Source: Candidatus Obscuribacter sp.
GTDB lineage: Bacteria; Cyanobacteriota; Vampirovibrionia; Obscuribacterales; Obscuribacteraceae
Direction of reading: 5' to 3'
Assembly (NCBI GenBank): GCA_016712465.1
Contig: JADJQZ010000001.1
Location: 3,596,001-3,660,000 of the forward strand
Length of the DNA: 64,000 nt
The position numbers were made by a program, and so were the translations under genes. Positions 53,855 through 61,717 of the stretch are shown here, piece after piece; within the stretch, counting starts at the first letter, position 1; each line of letters starts with the position of its first letter. The notes beneath the pieces are model-generated. The model worked only from the letters and a program-made list of their open reading frames with translations. It did no database searches and was not told the DNA's origin.

Positions 53855-54577
53855 TCAGCCCCCGATGCCTGACTCTGACTGAGTTTGAGGAAATTCGATG
53901 ATGAAGCAGGTGCCCTCTCCCTCTCTGGAATTAACTGAAATTTTGGCGCCGTGTAAGTCGACAATGTGTTTGACGATAGTCAGGCCAAGTCCGGTGGAGC
54001 CCCTGGTCTTGCTCCTATCAACGCGGTAAAAGCGCTGAAATATTTTAGGAATCTCGCTTTCAGCAATGCCGATGCCGGTGTCCTCCACTTCCAGTTTAAG
54101 AGGCGTGCGCGAAGCGCGCACAGTCACCAGCCCGTTCTCACCAGTAAACTTGATGGCATTTTCGAGGAGATTGACCAGTACCTGATGCAATTGATCTCCG
54201 TCAACGCAAAACTGGGTACCCTCTTCCACTTCCACCCGCACCGTAATATTCTTGGCGCGGGCCAGGGGCAGAGTAGTCTCCAGCGCCGCTTCAACTTTAT
54301 GCAACACCAGAACCATGGTGCCGGTTGTAGAACCGCTCTTACTCAGTTTTTCGTGTGACAGCAGGTCTGAGACTAAATTCTGCAGACGACTGACTTCCTC
54401 ATCGGCACGAGCGAGCATACGCCTGGCCGTAGCCGGCTCGTCAACCGCGCCACTTAGAAGCGTTTCAACAAGCAGCTTGATATTAGCCAGAGGCAGTCTC
54501 AACTCATGAGAAACTTCGGCAATCCAATTTGAATGATCATCCCTGGAGCTTGGCGAATTGTGCTTGTCGGGCACCAT
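53855..54577 (-). CDS. Sensorless histidine kinase (PhoR-like)
   Basis: 240 residues with only the kinase core. HisKA: WIAEVSHELRLPLANIKLLV (His near residue 24); HATPase: N box LVNLLENAIKFTGENGL, D box VEDTGIGIAESE, F box FQRFYRVD and G box GSTGLGLTIVKHI. No membrane segment, PAS or HAMP precedes it, unlike typical PhoR. The ATG has no strong ribosome site. Either the sensor is another protein, or the signal is cytoplasmic. It heads the kinase-regulator-phoU set. Confidence 0.9.
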   Translation of the reverse strand: MVPDKHNSPSSRDDHSNWIAEVSHELRLPLANIKLLVETLLSGAVDEPATARRMLARADEEVSRLQNLVSDLLSHEKLSKSGSTTGTMVLVLHKVEAALETTLPLARAKNITVRVEVEEGTQFCVDGDQLHQVLVNLLENAIKFTGENGLVTVRASRTPLKLEVEDTGIGIAESEIPKIFQRFYRVDRSKTRGSTGLGLTIVKHIVDLHGAKISVNSREGEGTCFIIEFPQTQSESGIGG

Positions 54578-54610
54578 ATTTGATACTAATTGCCTGAGAA
54601 AGAAATAAGC

Positions 54611-54627
54611 GATCGGCGATGCCGATC
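54611..54627. promoter_or_regulatory. Inverted repeat GATCGGC-GAT-GCCGATC
   Basis: A perfect 7-base dyad with a 3-base centre, 34 bases upstream of the kinase start, in the 244-base region shared with divergent gpmI. Candidate operator or hairpin; not a terminator, as no T run follows on either strand. Confidence 0.4.
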
Positions 54628-54821
54628 AAAAGGTAAGCAAAAGTAGATTTGCACAGAGATCTTGCTGCCAATTTTGCAATTTGAGTAAAGGAGGCTTGGC
54701 ATGTGGACAAATGATCTAGAATCTAACTTTGGGATTACCGACTGATATCGGACTATTCTACAGAATTACAATGGCAAAACTGGCAAACTAAAAGCAATTA
54801 GTAAGCCGAAGGGTGTTGAAC

Positions 54822-56381
54822 ATGGGACCTCTCGTACTGGCAATTCTCGATGGCTGGGGTATTACCAAAGAAACAAAGGGTAACGCCATTCTGGCTACCA
54901 AGACCCCGAACTACGATCTATTGAAATCCAAATATCAATTCAGCCGGCTCCAGGCGTCCGGGGAATTCGTGGGCTTGCCGAAAGGTCTCATGGGTAATTC
55001 CGAAGTGGGGCACCTCACCCTGGGCTCGGGGCGGGTAGTAGTGCAAAAGCTCACCCTCATCTCCAATACCATGGCAGATGGCACCTTCTTCAAAAATCCG
55101 GTGCTGGTGGAAGCCGTGGACAATGTCAAAAAGAGCGGCGGCAATCTACATATATTAGGTTTGGTTTCAGATGGCTGTGTGCACTCCAGCCCCGACCACC
55201 TGGACGGTCTTCTTGAACTGGCCCGGGTGCACGGAATTACCAACCTGGTTGTCCATCCCATCCTGGACGGGCGCGACACGCCGCCGCGCTCCGCCAAGCG
55301 CTTTATGAGAGAGCTTGAACAAAAGCTGGACAAACTTGGCTTCGGAAAAGTAGGTGTGGTGTGCGGGCGCTACTACGCCATGGATCGAGATCAGCGCTGG
55401 GAACGCACCGAGCGTTATTACCAGGCACTCACCCAGGGTCTTGGCGAAAGGGCCGACTCAGCCGTCAGCGCCGTAGAAAACTCTTACGAAAAAAATGTCG
55501 GCGATGAATTCGTAACGCCGGCAATTGTCAATAATATTCCAATCAAGAACGGTGACAGTGTCATCTGCTTCAATTTTCGCCCTGACCGTGTCAGACAGAT
55601 AAGCCGGGTTTTAACTCAGAAAGAATTCGAAGGTTTCAAGCGAGAGATTCTGCCAGAGGTCTTCTATGCCTGCATGACGGAGTATGACTCTTCCCTCAAT
55701 CTGCCGGTGGCTTTCAACCCCGAGGTTTTGCCTTCGCAAGATTTGCACAATACCCTGCCGGAAGTACTCAGTTGTCATCATATTGGACAATTACACACGG
55801 CCGAAACAGAAAAATATGCCCATGTCACCTACTTTTTCAATGGCGGCAAGGAGGCACCTGTTGACGGCGAGAAAAGAGAGCTTGTGCCGTCCTTGAAAGT
55901 AGCCACTTACGACCTGGCCCCCTCAATGCAAACACCGCGAGTCTGCGAACTGGCATGCCAGGCCATCAAGTCGGGCGAGCATCCTTTTATAGTGCTCAAT
56001 TTTGCCAATCCCGACATGGTAGGTCACACCGGCATGATGGAAGCGGCTGTGGAAGCAGTTAAATCCGTAGACTTCGCCTTTGGACAATTACTTGCGGCCG
56101 TGCAGGAAGCGAACGGCACCCTCATGGTTACCGCCGATCACGGCAATATCGAACAACTTATCGATTATCAGACCGGTGAACCGCACACTGCTCACACCAC
56201 CAACCCGGTACCGCTCATAGTGGCAAGCTTCCAGAAGCCCCAGGACGATCCCCTCAAGCTAGTGGGCGCTACAAACCGCCTAAAAGACGGCACCCTCGCC
56301 GATGTGGCCCCCACCGTACTGGCCGTAATGGGACTGACACAACCGCAGGAGATGAGCGGAAAGTCTTTAGTGGGTGCATGA
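54822..56381 (+). CDS. gpmI: 2,3-bisphosphoglycerate-independent phosphoglycerate mutase
   Basis: 519 residues, alkaline-phosphatase superfamily. LVLAILDGWGITKETKGNAI at the start (metal Asp), catalytic Ser in GLMGNSEVGHLTLGSGRVV (near residue 62), DGRDTPPRSAKRFM, GRYYAMDRDQRWERTERYY, and the metal set NFANPDMVGHTGMMEA and VTADHGNIEQ. Interconverts 3- and 2-phosphoglycerate. ATG at 54822 follows AAGGGTG. Its own transcript, divergent from the kinase. Confidence 0.96.
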   Translation: MGPLVLAILDGWGITKETKGNAILATKTPNYDLLKSKYQFSRLQASGEFVGLPKGLMGNSEVGHLTLGSGRVVVQKLTLISNTMADGTFFKNPVLVEAVDNVKKSGGNLHILGLVSDGCVHSSPDHLDGLLELARVHGITNLVVHPILDGRDTPPRSAKRFMRELEQKLDKLGFGKVGVVCGRYYAMDRDQRWERTERYYQALTQGLGERADSAVSAVENSYEKNVGDEFVTPAIVNNIPIKNGDSVICFNFRPDRVRQISRVLTQKEFEGFKREILPEVFYACMTEYDSSLNLPVAFNPEVLPSQDLHNTLPEVLSCHHIGQLHTAETEKYAHVTYFFNGGKEAPVDGEKRELVPSLKVATYDLAPSMQTPRVCELACQAIKSGEHPFIVLNFANPDMVGHTGMMEAAVEAVKSVDFAFGQLLAAVQEANGTLMVTADHGNIEQLIDYQTGEPHTAHTTNPVPLIVASFQKPQDDPLKLVGATNRLKDGTLADVAPTVLAVMGLTQPQEMSGKSLVGA

Positions 56382-56590
56382 GGGAGCCTGTCAATAAAGG
56401 TTCCATCGGGCCCGGGATGCCAACAAGTCGGTTGCCCCAAGATTGCCCATCTTTAGACTTCTTTGCAAAGTAACGCGCCCTTTACCAAAGCCCTCGCCCA
56501 ATGAATAGTCAAAACATATTCACAGCAGGGGCTTTCAATATTTTTCCGACCGCAAATGACAGATAATTAAACAACCACATTTCAAGTGGT

Positions 56591-56618
56591 TTTACTTGCA
56601 CCGGAATACCTGTATAAT
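56591..56618 (+). promoter_or_regulatory. Promoter of the small lipoprotein
   Basis: TTTACT-N16-TATAAT, with TG directly before the -10. The -10 is a perfect consensus, suggesting strong expression of the short abundant-looking lipoprotein transcript that ends at a good terminator. Confidence 0.55.
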
Positions 56619-56711
56619 TCGAGCGATTTCAGGTGGGCAAAACTTACTAAACTTTGCCTCCAATTGACACTCTGAGAGACCTGTCACGGAAAAGTAAATC
56701 TGTTTCAGATA

Positions 56712-56737
56712 CAAACTCATCAGGCAAACTCATCAGG
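56712..56737 (+). repeat. 13-base perfect tandem direct repeat
   Basis: CAAACTCATCAGG occurs twice with no gap, ending six bases before the AAGGAG ribosome site of the lipoprotein. Copy-number change would alter the leader. Confidence 0.85.
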
Positions 56738-56759
56738 ATAAGAAGGAGACGAATAGTCA

Positions 56760-57005
56760 ATGATTACTTTGAGAAACCTGGCTTTGGCCGGCGCTAGCCT
56801 CGCTCTCGTAGCATCTCTTGCTGCTTGTGGCGGTGGAAGCGAATCCAACACCACTGGTGCCACCACTGGTGCTGCCACCGATGCTGCTGCCACTGGTACT
56901 GGCGCTGCTACCGATGCTGCTGCCACCGGCGCTGCTACCGATGCTGCCGCCACCACTGGCGCTGCCACCGATGCTGCTGCTACCGGCACCGGCGAATCCC
57001 ACTAG
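56760..57005 (+). CDS. Small Thr/Ala-repeat lipoprotein
   Basis: 81 residues. Basic start, hydrophobic core (LALAGASLALVASLAAC) and lipobox LAAC with Cys near residue 23 predict a lipoprotein. The mature part is four or five repeats of GAATDAAAT(GT) and nothing else, ending GESH; it is encoded by GC-rich triplet-repeat-like DNA (GCTGCCACCGATGCTGCTGC). AAGGAGAC lies nine bases upstream. It has its own promoter and terminator. Possibly a surface-anchored, glycosylatable (Thr-rich) peptide; function unknown. No homologous family recognised. Confidence 0.75.
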   Translation: MITLRNLALAGASLALVASLAACGGGSESNTTGATTGAATDAAATGTGAATDAAATGAATDAAATTGAATDAAATGTGESH

Positions 57006-57034
57006 TTCTCTACCAAGAGAATTTTCGGATATTT

Positions 57035-57063
57035 AAAAGGCCCCTCCAAAAGAGGGGTCTTTT
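57035..57063 (+). terminator. Terminator after the small lipoprotein
   Basis: AAAAGGCCCCTC pairs with GAGGGGTCTTTT around a 5-base loop; the descending arm ends in T4. Located 30 bases after the stop. Confidence 0.85.
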
Positions 57064-57193
57064 GATATTTGAGCAAGGCCTAAGGATAGAAATGGGAACT
57101 ACGGACTAATCTTGCTCTTCTAAATACCTGAAGGTCCTGAAGACCGATATTAAAAATCCAAGTAGTCCTCAAAAGGAAAAGGCGGAAATAAAA

Positions 57194-58207
57194 GTGAGTC
57201 AATTTCTGAAAAGCAAAACACTGGCTGGGCTTTTTGCCATTGGTTGTCTTCTGCCTCTGCCCCAGACAGCCATGGCTCAGGGTCCCGACCTGCCCGGTTC
57301 TGCCGACTCAAACGGTACAACTGGTACAAACAGTACAGCCGGTGCCACGCCCCTGCCGGGTCTGCCCTTCTTTACCATGCCACCTGCCGCTCCTACCGCC
57401 CCCCAGGCCTTGAGCGCCCCGCCCCTCTCTTTTGTAGATGTAAATTCCGGTCGCTTTGGGAAGCTGGAAATTGACCTTACCGACGGTCAGTTCCTGAACG
57501 GCTCCACGGACAAATTGCACTTGACCGCCAAAGACATGGACTTGACCCAGGGTGAACTGAAGAGTCTCGACCTGGAACTGAAAGGTGCCCACCTGAACGA
57601 CTTTATTGTGGACAAGCTCACCCTCAGCACTCAGGGAGCCCTGAACTTCGATACAGGGCTGCTTTTCAACCAGAAGATGTTGCAATTTAGAAGCCCGGCT
57701 GAAGCTCAGGTCACGGCTCTCATCAGTCAAGACAGCCTCAATAAGTTTCTCAAGGCACCAACTACGCTGAATAGACTTTCCGTCACCGCCGGTCAAAAGG
57801 CAGCCATACTGGCTAATTTACTGGGAGCAGGCGCCGGTAACCTGGGTCTGACTATGGAAACCGCCGATATTTCCCTGCTCAATTCCAACAAGGTCAACAT
57901 TTCGGCCACCGGTAAACTGGGTCTGGCCCAGCTCGCCGTTCCCCTTTCCGCCCAGGTAGAAAGTCGCCTTTTCCTGCAAGACGGTTGGGTGCAGGTGGGC
58001 GACACCAAACTCATGACGGCCGGACAGGAGATTTCCCCCCAGCTTTCGCAAATGCTGGTGGCAAAGATAAACAATCTCTCCAACTTGGGTCAGAAATCTG
58101 ATGACATCCATTTCAGCTTCACCAACCTCAAGGTCGTGCCGGGCAAACAGCTCATGGTCACAGGCACGGCCCAGGTAAATCGGCTGCGCTTCGGACGCCA
58201 GAGCTGA
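57194..58207 (+). CDS. Secreted DUF2993-family protein
   Basis: 337 residues. Signal peptide (LAGLFAIGCLLPLPQTAMAQ, cut near 29), Pro/Ala-rich linker to ~80, then the DUF2993 pattern of repeating beta strands: VDVNSGRFGKLEIDLTDGQF near 84, DLTQGELKSLDLELKGAHLN, VTALISQDSLNKFLKAP (near 175) and VSATGKLGL-like INISATGKLGLAQLA. Such proteins are thought to bind lipids in the cell envelope (LmeA-like); common in cyanobacteria and actinobacteria. GTG start with GGCGGAA upstream. Function inferred only from family. Confidence 0.82.
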   Translation: MSQFLKSKTLAGLFAIGCLLPLPQTAMAQGPDLPGSADSNGTTGTNSTAGATPLPGLPFFTMPPAAPTAPQALSAPPLSFVDVNSGRFGKLEIDLTDGQFLNGSTDKLHLTAKDMDLTQGELKSLDLELKGAHLNDFIVDKLTLSTQGALNFDTGLLFNQKMLQFRSPAEAQVTALISQDSLNKFLKAPTTLNRLSVTAGQKAAILANLLGAGAGNLGLTMETADISLLNSNKVNISATGKLGLAQLAVPLSAQVESRLFLQDGWVQVGDTKLMTAGQEISPQLSQMLVAKINNLSNLGQKSDDIHFSFTNLKVVPGKQLMVTGTAQVNRLRFGRQS

Positions 58208-58349
58208 ATAACTGAATAACCGGAGCTTTCTTTTGAATTAGAACTAAATAGAAAAGGAAATTCGCCGTAAAAGCATCGTAACCGGGCATTCTGGGTTTAT
58301 ACTTATCAGACCGCTTGCTTTGGAACCCAGACAGAAAGCGAGAAAATTC

Positions 58350-59078
58350 ATGCTCAAGCGGCGCGATAACCGACAGTGGGACCAGCTCAGACCGGTTAAA
58401 TTTACGCGCAATTACACCAAGAACGCAGATGGCTCGGTCCTCGTTGAGTTTGGCGACACAAAAGTCTTCACAACGGCAAAGATTGAAGAACGCGTTCCGG
58501 CCTTCCTGATCGGAAAAGGGGAAGGCTGGGTAACTGCCGAATATTCCATGCTGCCGGGCTCAACCCTGGTCAGGTCCCAGCGGGAAGTGACCCGCGGTCA
58601 ACCCTCCGGCCGCACCAGCGAGATTCAGAGACTGATAGGCCGCTGCCTGAGAGCCGTCATCGACAGGCGAGCCATGGGCGAGCGCACCATCACCATCGAC
58701 TGCGACGTGCTGCAAGCCGACGCCGGCACCCGCTGTGCCAGTATCTGCGGCGGCTTCATCGCCCTCTACGATGCCCTTTCCAAGTTGAGAAAGTCGGGCG
58801 TCTTCGATGATCTGCCCATAACTGAGCACATGGCAGCGGTATCCGTGGTGCAAATCAACGGTCAGCTTTTGATCGACCCCAACTACTCGGAAGATTCTCA
58901 GGCTGAAATGGATGCCAACATAGTCCTCACCGAGTCCGGCAAGATCCTGGAATTGCAAATGACCTCGGAAGCCAAGCCTTATGACCCTACCAAACTGGCG
59001 GATCTCATGAGCCTGGCCAATAAGGGCATAAAGGAAATCATCTCTCTGCAGACCGAGACCCTCAATAAACGCTCCTAG
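58350..59078 (+). CDS. rph: Ribonuclease PH
   Basis: 242 residues. RRDNRQWDQLRPVKFTRNYT at the start, GDTKVFTTAKIEERVPAFL, GWVTAEYSMLPGST, SGRTSEIQRLIGRCLRAVID (near 85), TITIDCDVLQADAGTRCASI and LDLNYSED-type LIDPNYSEDSQAEMD. All phosphate- and substrate-binding residues are conserved. It trims tRNA 3' ends by phosphorolysis. The upstream open frame lacks homology; the ATG at 58350 gives the family length. Confidence 0.96.
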   Translation: MLKRRDNRQWDQLRPVKFTRNYTKNADGSVLVEFGDTKVFTTAKIEERVPAFLIGKGEGWVTAEYSMLPGSTLVRSQREVTRGQPSGRTSEIQRLIGRCLRAVIDRRAMGERTITIDCDVLQADAGTRCASICGGFIALYDALSKLRKSGVFDDLPITEHMAAVSVVQINGQLLIDPNYSEDSQAEMDANIVLTESGKILELQMTSEAKPYDPTKLADLMSLANKGIKEIISLQTETLNKRS

Positions 59079-59114
59079 GAAACCGGCGAACCCAAAGCCA
59101 AGGTCAGGTAATGA

Positions 59115-59141
59115 TTTAAGTTCTGTCACTAGAAACTTAAA
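59115..59141 (+). terminator. Possible terminator after rph
   Basis: TTTAAGTT (59115-59122) pairs with AACTTAAA (59134-59141), followed by TTTATGCTTTTT. The stem is AT-rich and so weak. Confidence 0.4.
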
Positions 59142-59252
59142 TTTATGCTTTTTCCTCGTGACAACATCAAATAAGTCTATACACTTATAGGGACCAGTGA
59201 ATTTTCGCAACCGCCGAAATTCACCCCTGGCGCAAGAGTGGCATAGACGGAA

Positions 59253-60806
59253 GTGACGTTGGACGAGAATCTAGATTTCAATCCCATCAGGGAATCATTC
59301 CGGGACGTCACCGCCTGGAAACTCTTCATGTCCACCGTGGCGGTCATGACCCGCATATATAGACTGCAGGGTTTCAAGGCTGCTTACCGTGTGCTGCCCA
59401 TAGTCTGGACAATCATCTGGGCCACCCGAGGCTTTTCTCGCTACCACGTGGAAGAGTTTGAGCGGGCCAAGGAGTCCATGGGGGAGGCCGTCGATAAGGA
59501 AGAAGCCGCCCTATCGAGCGAAGATTACGAACAATACCGGCTTTTGGGTCGCTGGTTGACCCGAAGACTGCACGATCTGGGCCCGACCTTCATCAAGATT
59601 GGACAGACCCTCTCCACCCGGGCCGACCTTTTGCCCCTGCCGGCCATGCTTGAACTGGCCAAACTGCAGGAGAACGTTGATCCCTTCCCCTATGAAATCG
59701 CCCAGGACGTCATAGAAAGAGAACTGGGCGCCAGACCCGAGACCCTCTACAAAGAGTTCGACAAGGTTGCCATTGCCGCAGCCAGTCTCTCTCAGGCTTA
59801 CAAAGCCACTCTCTTCGACGGCAGGGAAGTGGTAGTTAAGGTGCAAAGGCCGGACCTGACCAAAATTATCGTGGTGGATATCCAGATTATCGCCGCCATT
59901 GCCGATGAAGTAATGAAGTACCCCAGCCTCTGCCGACACACGGATTGGCCAGGAGTAGTAGAGGAATTTGCCCGCACTATCCTGGAAGAAGTCGACTACA
60001 TCAGAGAAGGCCGCAACGCCGACACCTTCAGAAGCAACTACCGCAATCTGGATCGTATCTACATTCCCCGCATCATATGGAAGCTGACCGGACGGCGCGT
60101 TCTCACCATCGAGTATGTTTCCGGTCTGCGTATTACCGATGTGGAAGGCATTAAAGCCATGGGTCTTGATCCCGAGGAAATCACCCGCACCGGCGCCAAC
60201 TTTTACTTGAGACAGCTCCTGGAAGACGGCTTCTTCCACGCCGACCCGCATCCGGGCAATATGCGCGTCATGGCCGACGGCCGGGTGGGCATCTTCGACT
60301 TCGGCATGGTGGGCAGACTCTCTCCGGAACTGAAACAACACCTGGTCAACGCCTTCCTGCACACGGTGCAGAGAGAATACCGCCTTCTGGTGGATGACTT
60401 TGTCGGTATGGGCTTCCTCAATGCTGATGCCGACCGGGACGCGCTCTGCCGCGATCTCACCCCCATAATCGATGCTCGCTTCGCCGACGGGCTTACCCGC
60501 GTGCGTTTTCGCAAAATGCTTTTCGACTTCTCAGAAGTCTGCTTCGACTATCCCTTCCGGCTGCCTTCCGAGTTCACTTATGTTATGCGCGCCCTCCTCA
60601 CCCTGGAAGGCATCGCTCTCACCATCAATCCCAAGTTCAACTTCGTGGATGCGGCCATGCCTTTTGCACACCGTCTGGTCATGAAGAACAACCAGGTTTT
60701 GAGCCAGACTATCTTCAAAGAAGTCTTCAACGACGGCAAGTTCAACCGTCAGGCCGCCATCAAGTTGATCAAGACGGCAGCAGCTCTGACCGGCTCTCTC
60801 AGATAG
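59253..60806 (+). CDS. UbiB/AarF/ABC1-family atypical kinase
   Basis: 517 residues. Family motifs in order: LGPTFIKIGQTLSTRADLLP (KxGQ, near 113), AAASLSQAYKATL (Ala-rich loop), VVVKVQRPDL (Lys of the kinase fold), LEEVDYIREGRNADTF (ExD), DGFFHADPHPGNMRV (catalytic Asp and metal Asn) and VGIFDFGMVGRL. UbiB proteins are ATPases that support quinone synthesis. N-terminal ~60 residues include a hydrophobic stretch (VLPIVWTIIWATRGF). C-terminal membrane hairpin seen in some members is not evident. GTG at 59253; ribosome site weak. Confidence 0.93.
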   Translation: MTLDENLDFNPIRESFRDVTAWKLFMSTVAVMTRIYRLQGFKAAYRVLPIVWTIIWATRGFSRYHVEEFERAKESMGEAVDKEEAALSSEDYEQYRLLGRWLTRRLHDLGPTFIKIGQTLSTRADLLPLPAMLELAKLQENVDPFPYEIAQDVIERELGARPETLYKEFDKVAIAAASLSQAYKATLFDGREVVVKVQRPDLTKIIVVDIQIIAAIADEVMKYPSLCRHTDWPGVVEEFARTILEEVDYIREGRNADTFRSNYRNLDRIYIPRIIWKLTGRRVLTIEYVSGLRITDVEGIKAMGLDPEEITRTGANFYLRQLLEDGFFHADPHPGNMRVMADGRVGIFDFGMVGRLSPELKQHLVNAFLHTVQREYRLLVDDFVGMGFLNADADRDALCRDLTPIIDARFADGLTRVRFRKMLFDFSEVCFDYPFRLPSEFTYVMRALLTLEGIALTINPKFNFVDAAMPFAHRLVMKNNQVLSQTIFKEVFNDGKFNRQAAIKLIKTAAALTGSLR

Positions 60807-61021
60807 CCACTTTACAATTCAGGCATTTCAAGGGCGTTTTTGCCCGGTTTATCCCACTAAAAGCCCCGGAAACGCTTAAAAGTTTCTAGGGTGCCCCAAA
60901 TTTGGGCATCCAGGCTGCAAAATATCAATGCAAAGAGGTACAGAACTGCTACTGCACCAAAACAGCCAGGCAGTTCTAACGAACATAATTTCCGACAAGC
61001 CCACCCCTAAAGGTACGTGCC

Positions 61022-61657
61022 TTGCTTACCGGCGAACTGACCAATTCCAATTTTGCCAGCCAACCCCTGAATTCAATCACCCCCCAAGTGGTGGGATGCA
61101 GCCGTTGCCGCAGCAGAATAGAGACTACCGCTAAATTTTGCGGCAATTGTGGCGCCCCGCAAGCTCAAAAAACTCTGCCTCCCGGCACGGGGAGAAGTCT
61201 CGTGGAAGACCTCTCGCAGGTGTCTCTGAGGCTATCAGAGGCAGATATCGAAGCCTCTAACAGACTGAACAAAGAGCAGGCGCAGAAAGCGAAAGCACAG
61301 GCCATGCCCAGTTTCGCCCGCAAGAAAAGCCGCCGTATTGCCCCGGAGTTGAGGGAAGAGATGAACACCATCTACATGATGATGATTCGCGAAAAATTCT
61401 TCCTGGCCATGCACTGCGTCATTTTTCTGGTTATTAACCTGATTGGCTTCTTCATTGCCTTCAAATGCTATTTCGAGTACATCGGCGATGAAGTGACAAA
61501 GATAATGGTAGCCACCACTCCCCTTCTCTTTATCAACCTGGTGGCGCTCACCTGCCTGGTTCCCATCAAAGGCACAAAGAAAGAGTTGGCAAGGCTCAAA
61601 GAACGCGAGACCTATATCAAGCTAAGACTCGAATACGACAGCGTCATGGAAGTCTAA
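61022..61657 (+). CDS. Zinc-ribbon protein with two membrane segments
   Basis: 211 residues. A double-CxxC ribbon (CSRCRSRIETTAKFCGNCG, ~26-44) is followed by a hydrophilic, basic helix region (~55-118), then two membrane segments (FLAMHCVIFLVINLIGFFIA and IMVATTPLLFINLVALTCLV) and a charged C-terminal helix (GTKKELARLKERETYI). Same plan as the protein at 37855. Start is TTG at 61022 with AAAGG upstream; uncertain. Function unknown, possibly a membrane sensor. Own terminator follows. Confidence 0.68.
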   Translation: MLTGELTNSNFASQPLNSITPQVVGCSRCRSRIETTAKFCGNCGAPQAQKTLPPGTGRSLVEDLSQVSLRLSEADIEASNRLNKEQAQKAKAQAMPSFARKKSRRIAPELREEMNTIYMMMIREKFFLAMHCVIFLVINLIGFFIAFKCYFEYIGDEVTKIMVATTPLLFINLVALTCLVPIKGTKKELARLKERETYIKLRLEYDSVMEV

Positions 61658-61663
61658 GAAGTA

Positions 61664-61700
61664 AGAGAGCGGCACTTTTCAGTCCGCTCTCTCTTTTTTA
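61664..61700 (+). terminator. Terminator after the zinc-ribbon gene
   Basis: AGAGAGCGG (61664-61672) pairs with CCGCTCTCT (61684-61692), loop of 11, then CTTTTTT. It probably also ends the convergent gcvPB transcript in reverse (A-rich run on the other side is weak). Confidence 0.9.
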
Positions 61701-61717
61701 TTTGTCGAAGGACGCTC

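Larger units (their letters stand above)
56382..56759 (+). other. Long intergenic leader upstream of the repeat lipoprotein
   Basis: 378 bases. It holds a promoter with TTTACT (56591-56596), 16-base spacer and TATAAT (56613-56618), giving a leader of ~135 bases before the lipoprotein ATG. A lone TTGACA at 56664-56669 has no -10 partner. The 13-base tandem repeat is listed separately. No gene seen. Confidence 0.5.

Noticed and set aside
56720..57002. Minus-strand Gly/Ser- and Ala/Val-rich frames
   Set aside because: Antisense of the lipoprotein repeat; low-complexity output is expected from repeat DNA.
59511..60362. 283-codon minus-strand frame
   Set aside because: Antisense to the UbiB-family kinase with intact motifs; no family features or ribosome site.
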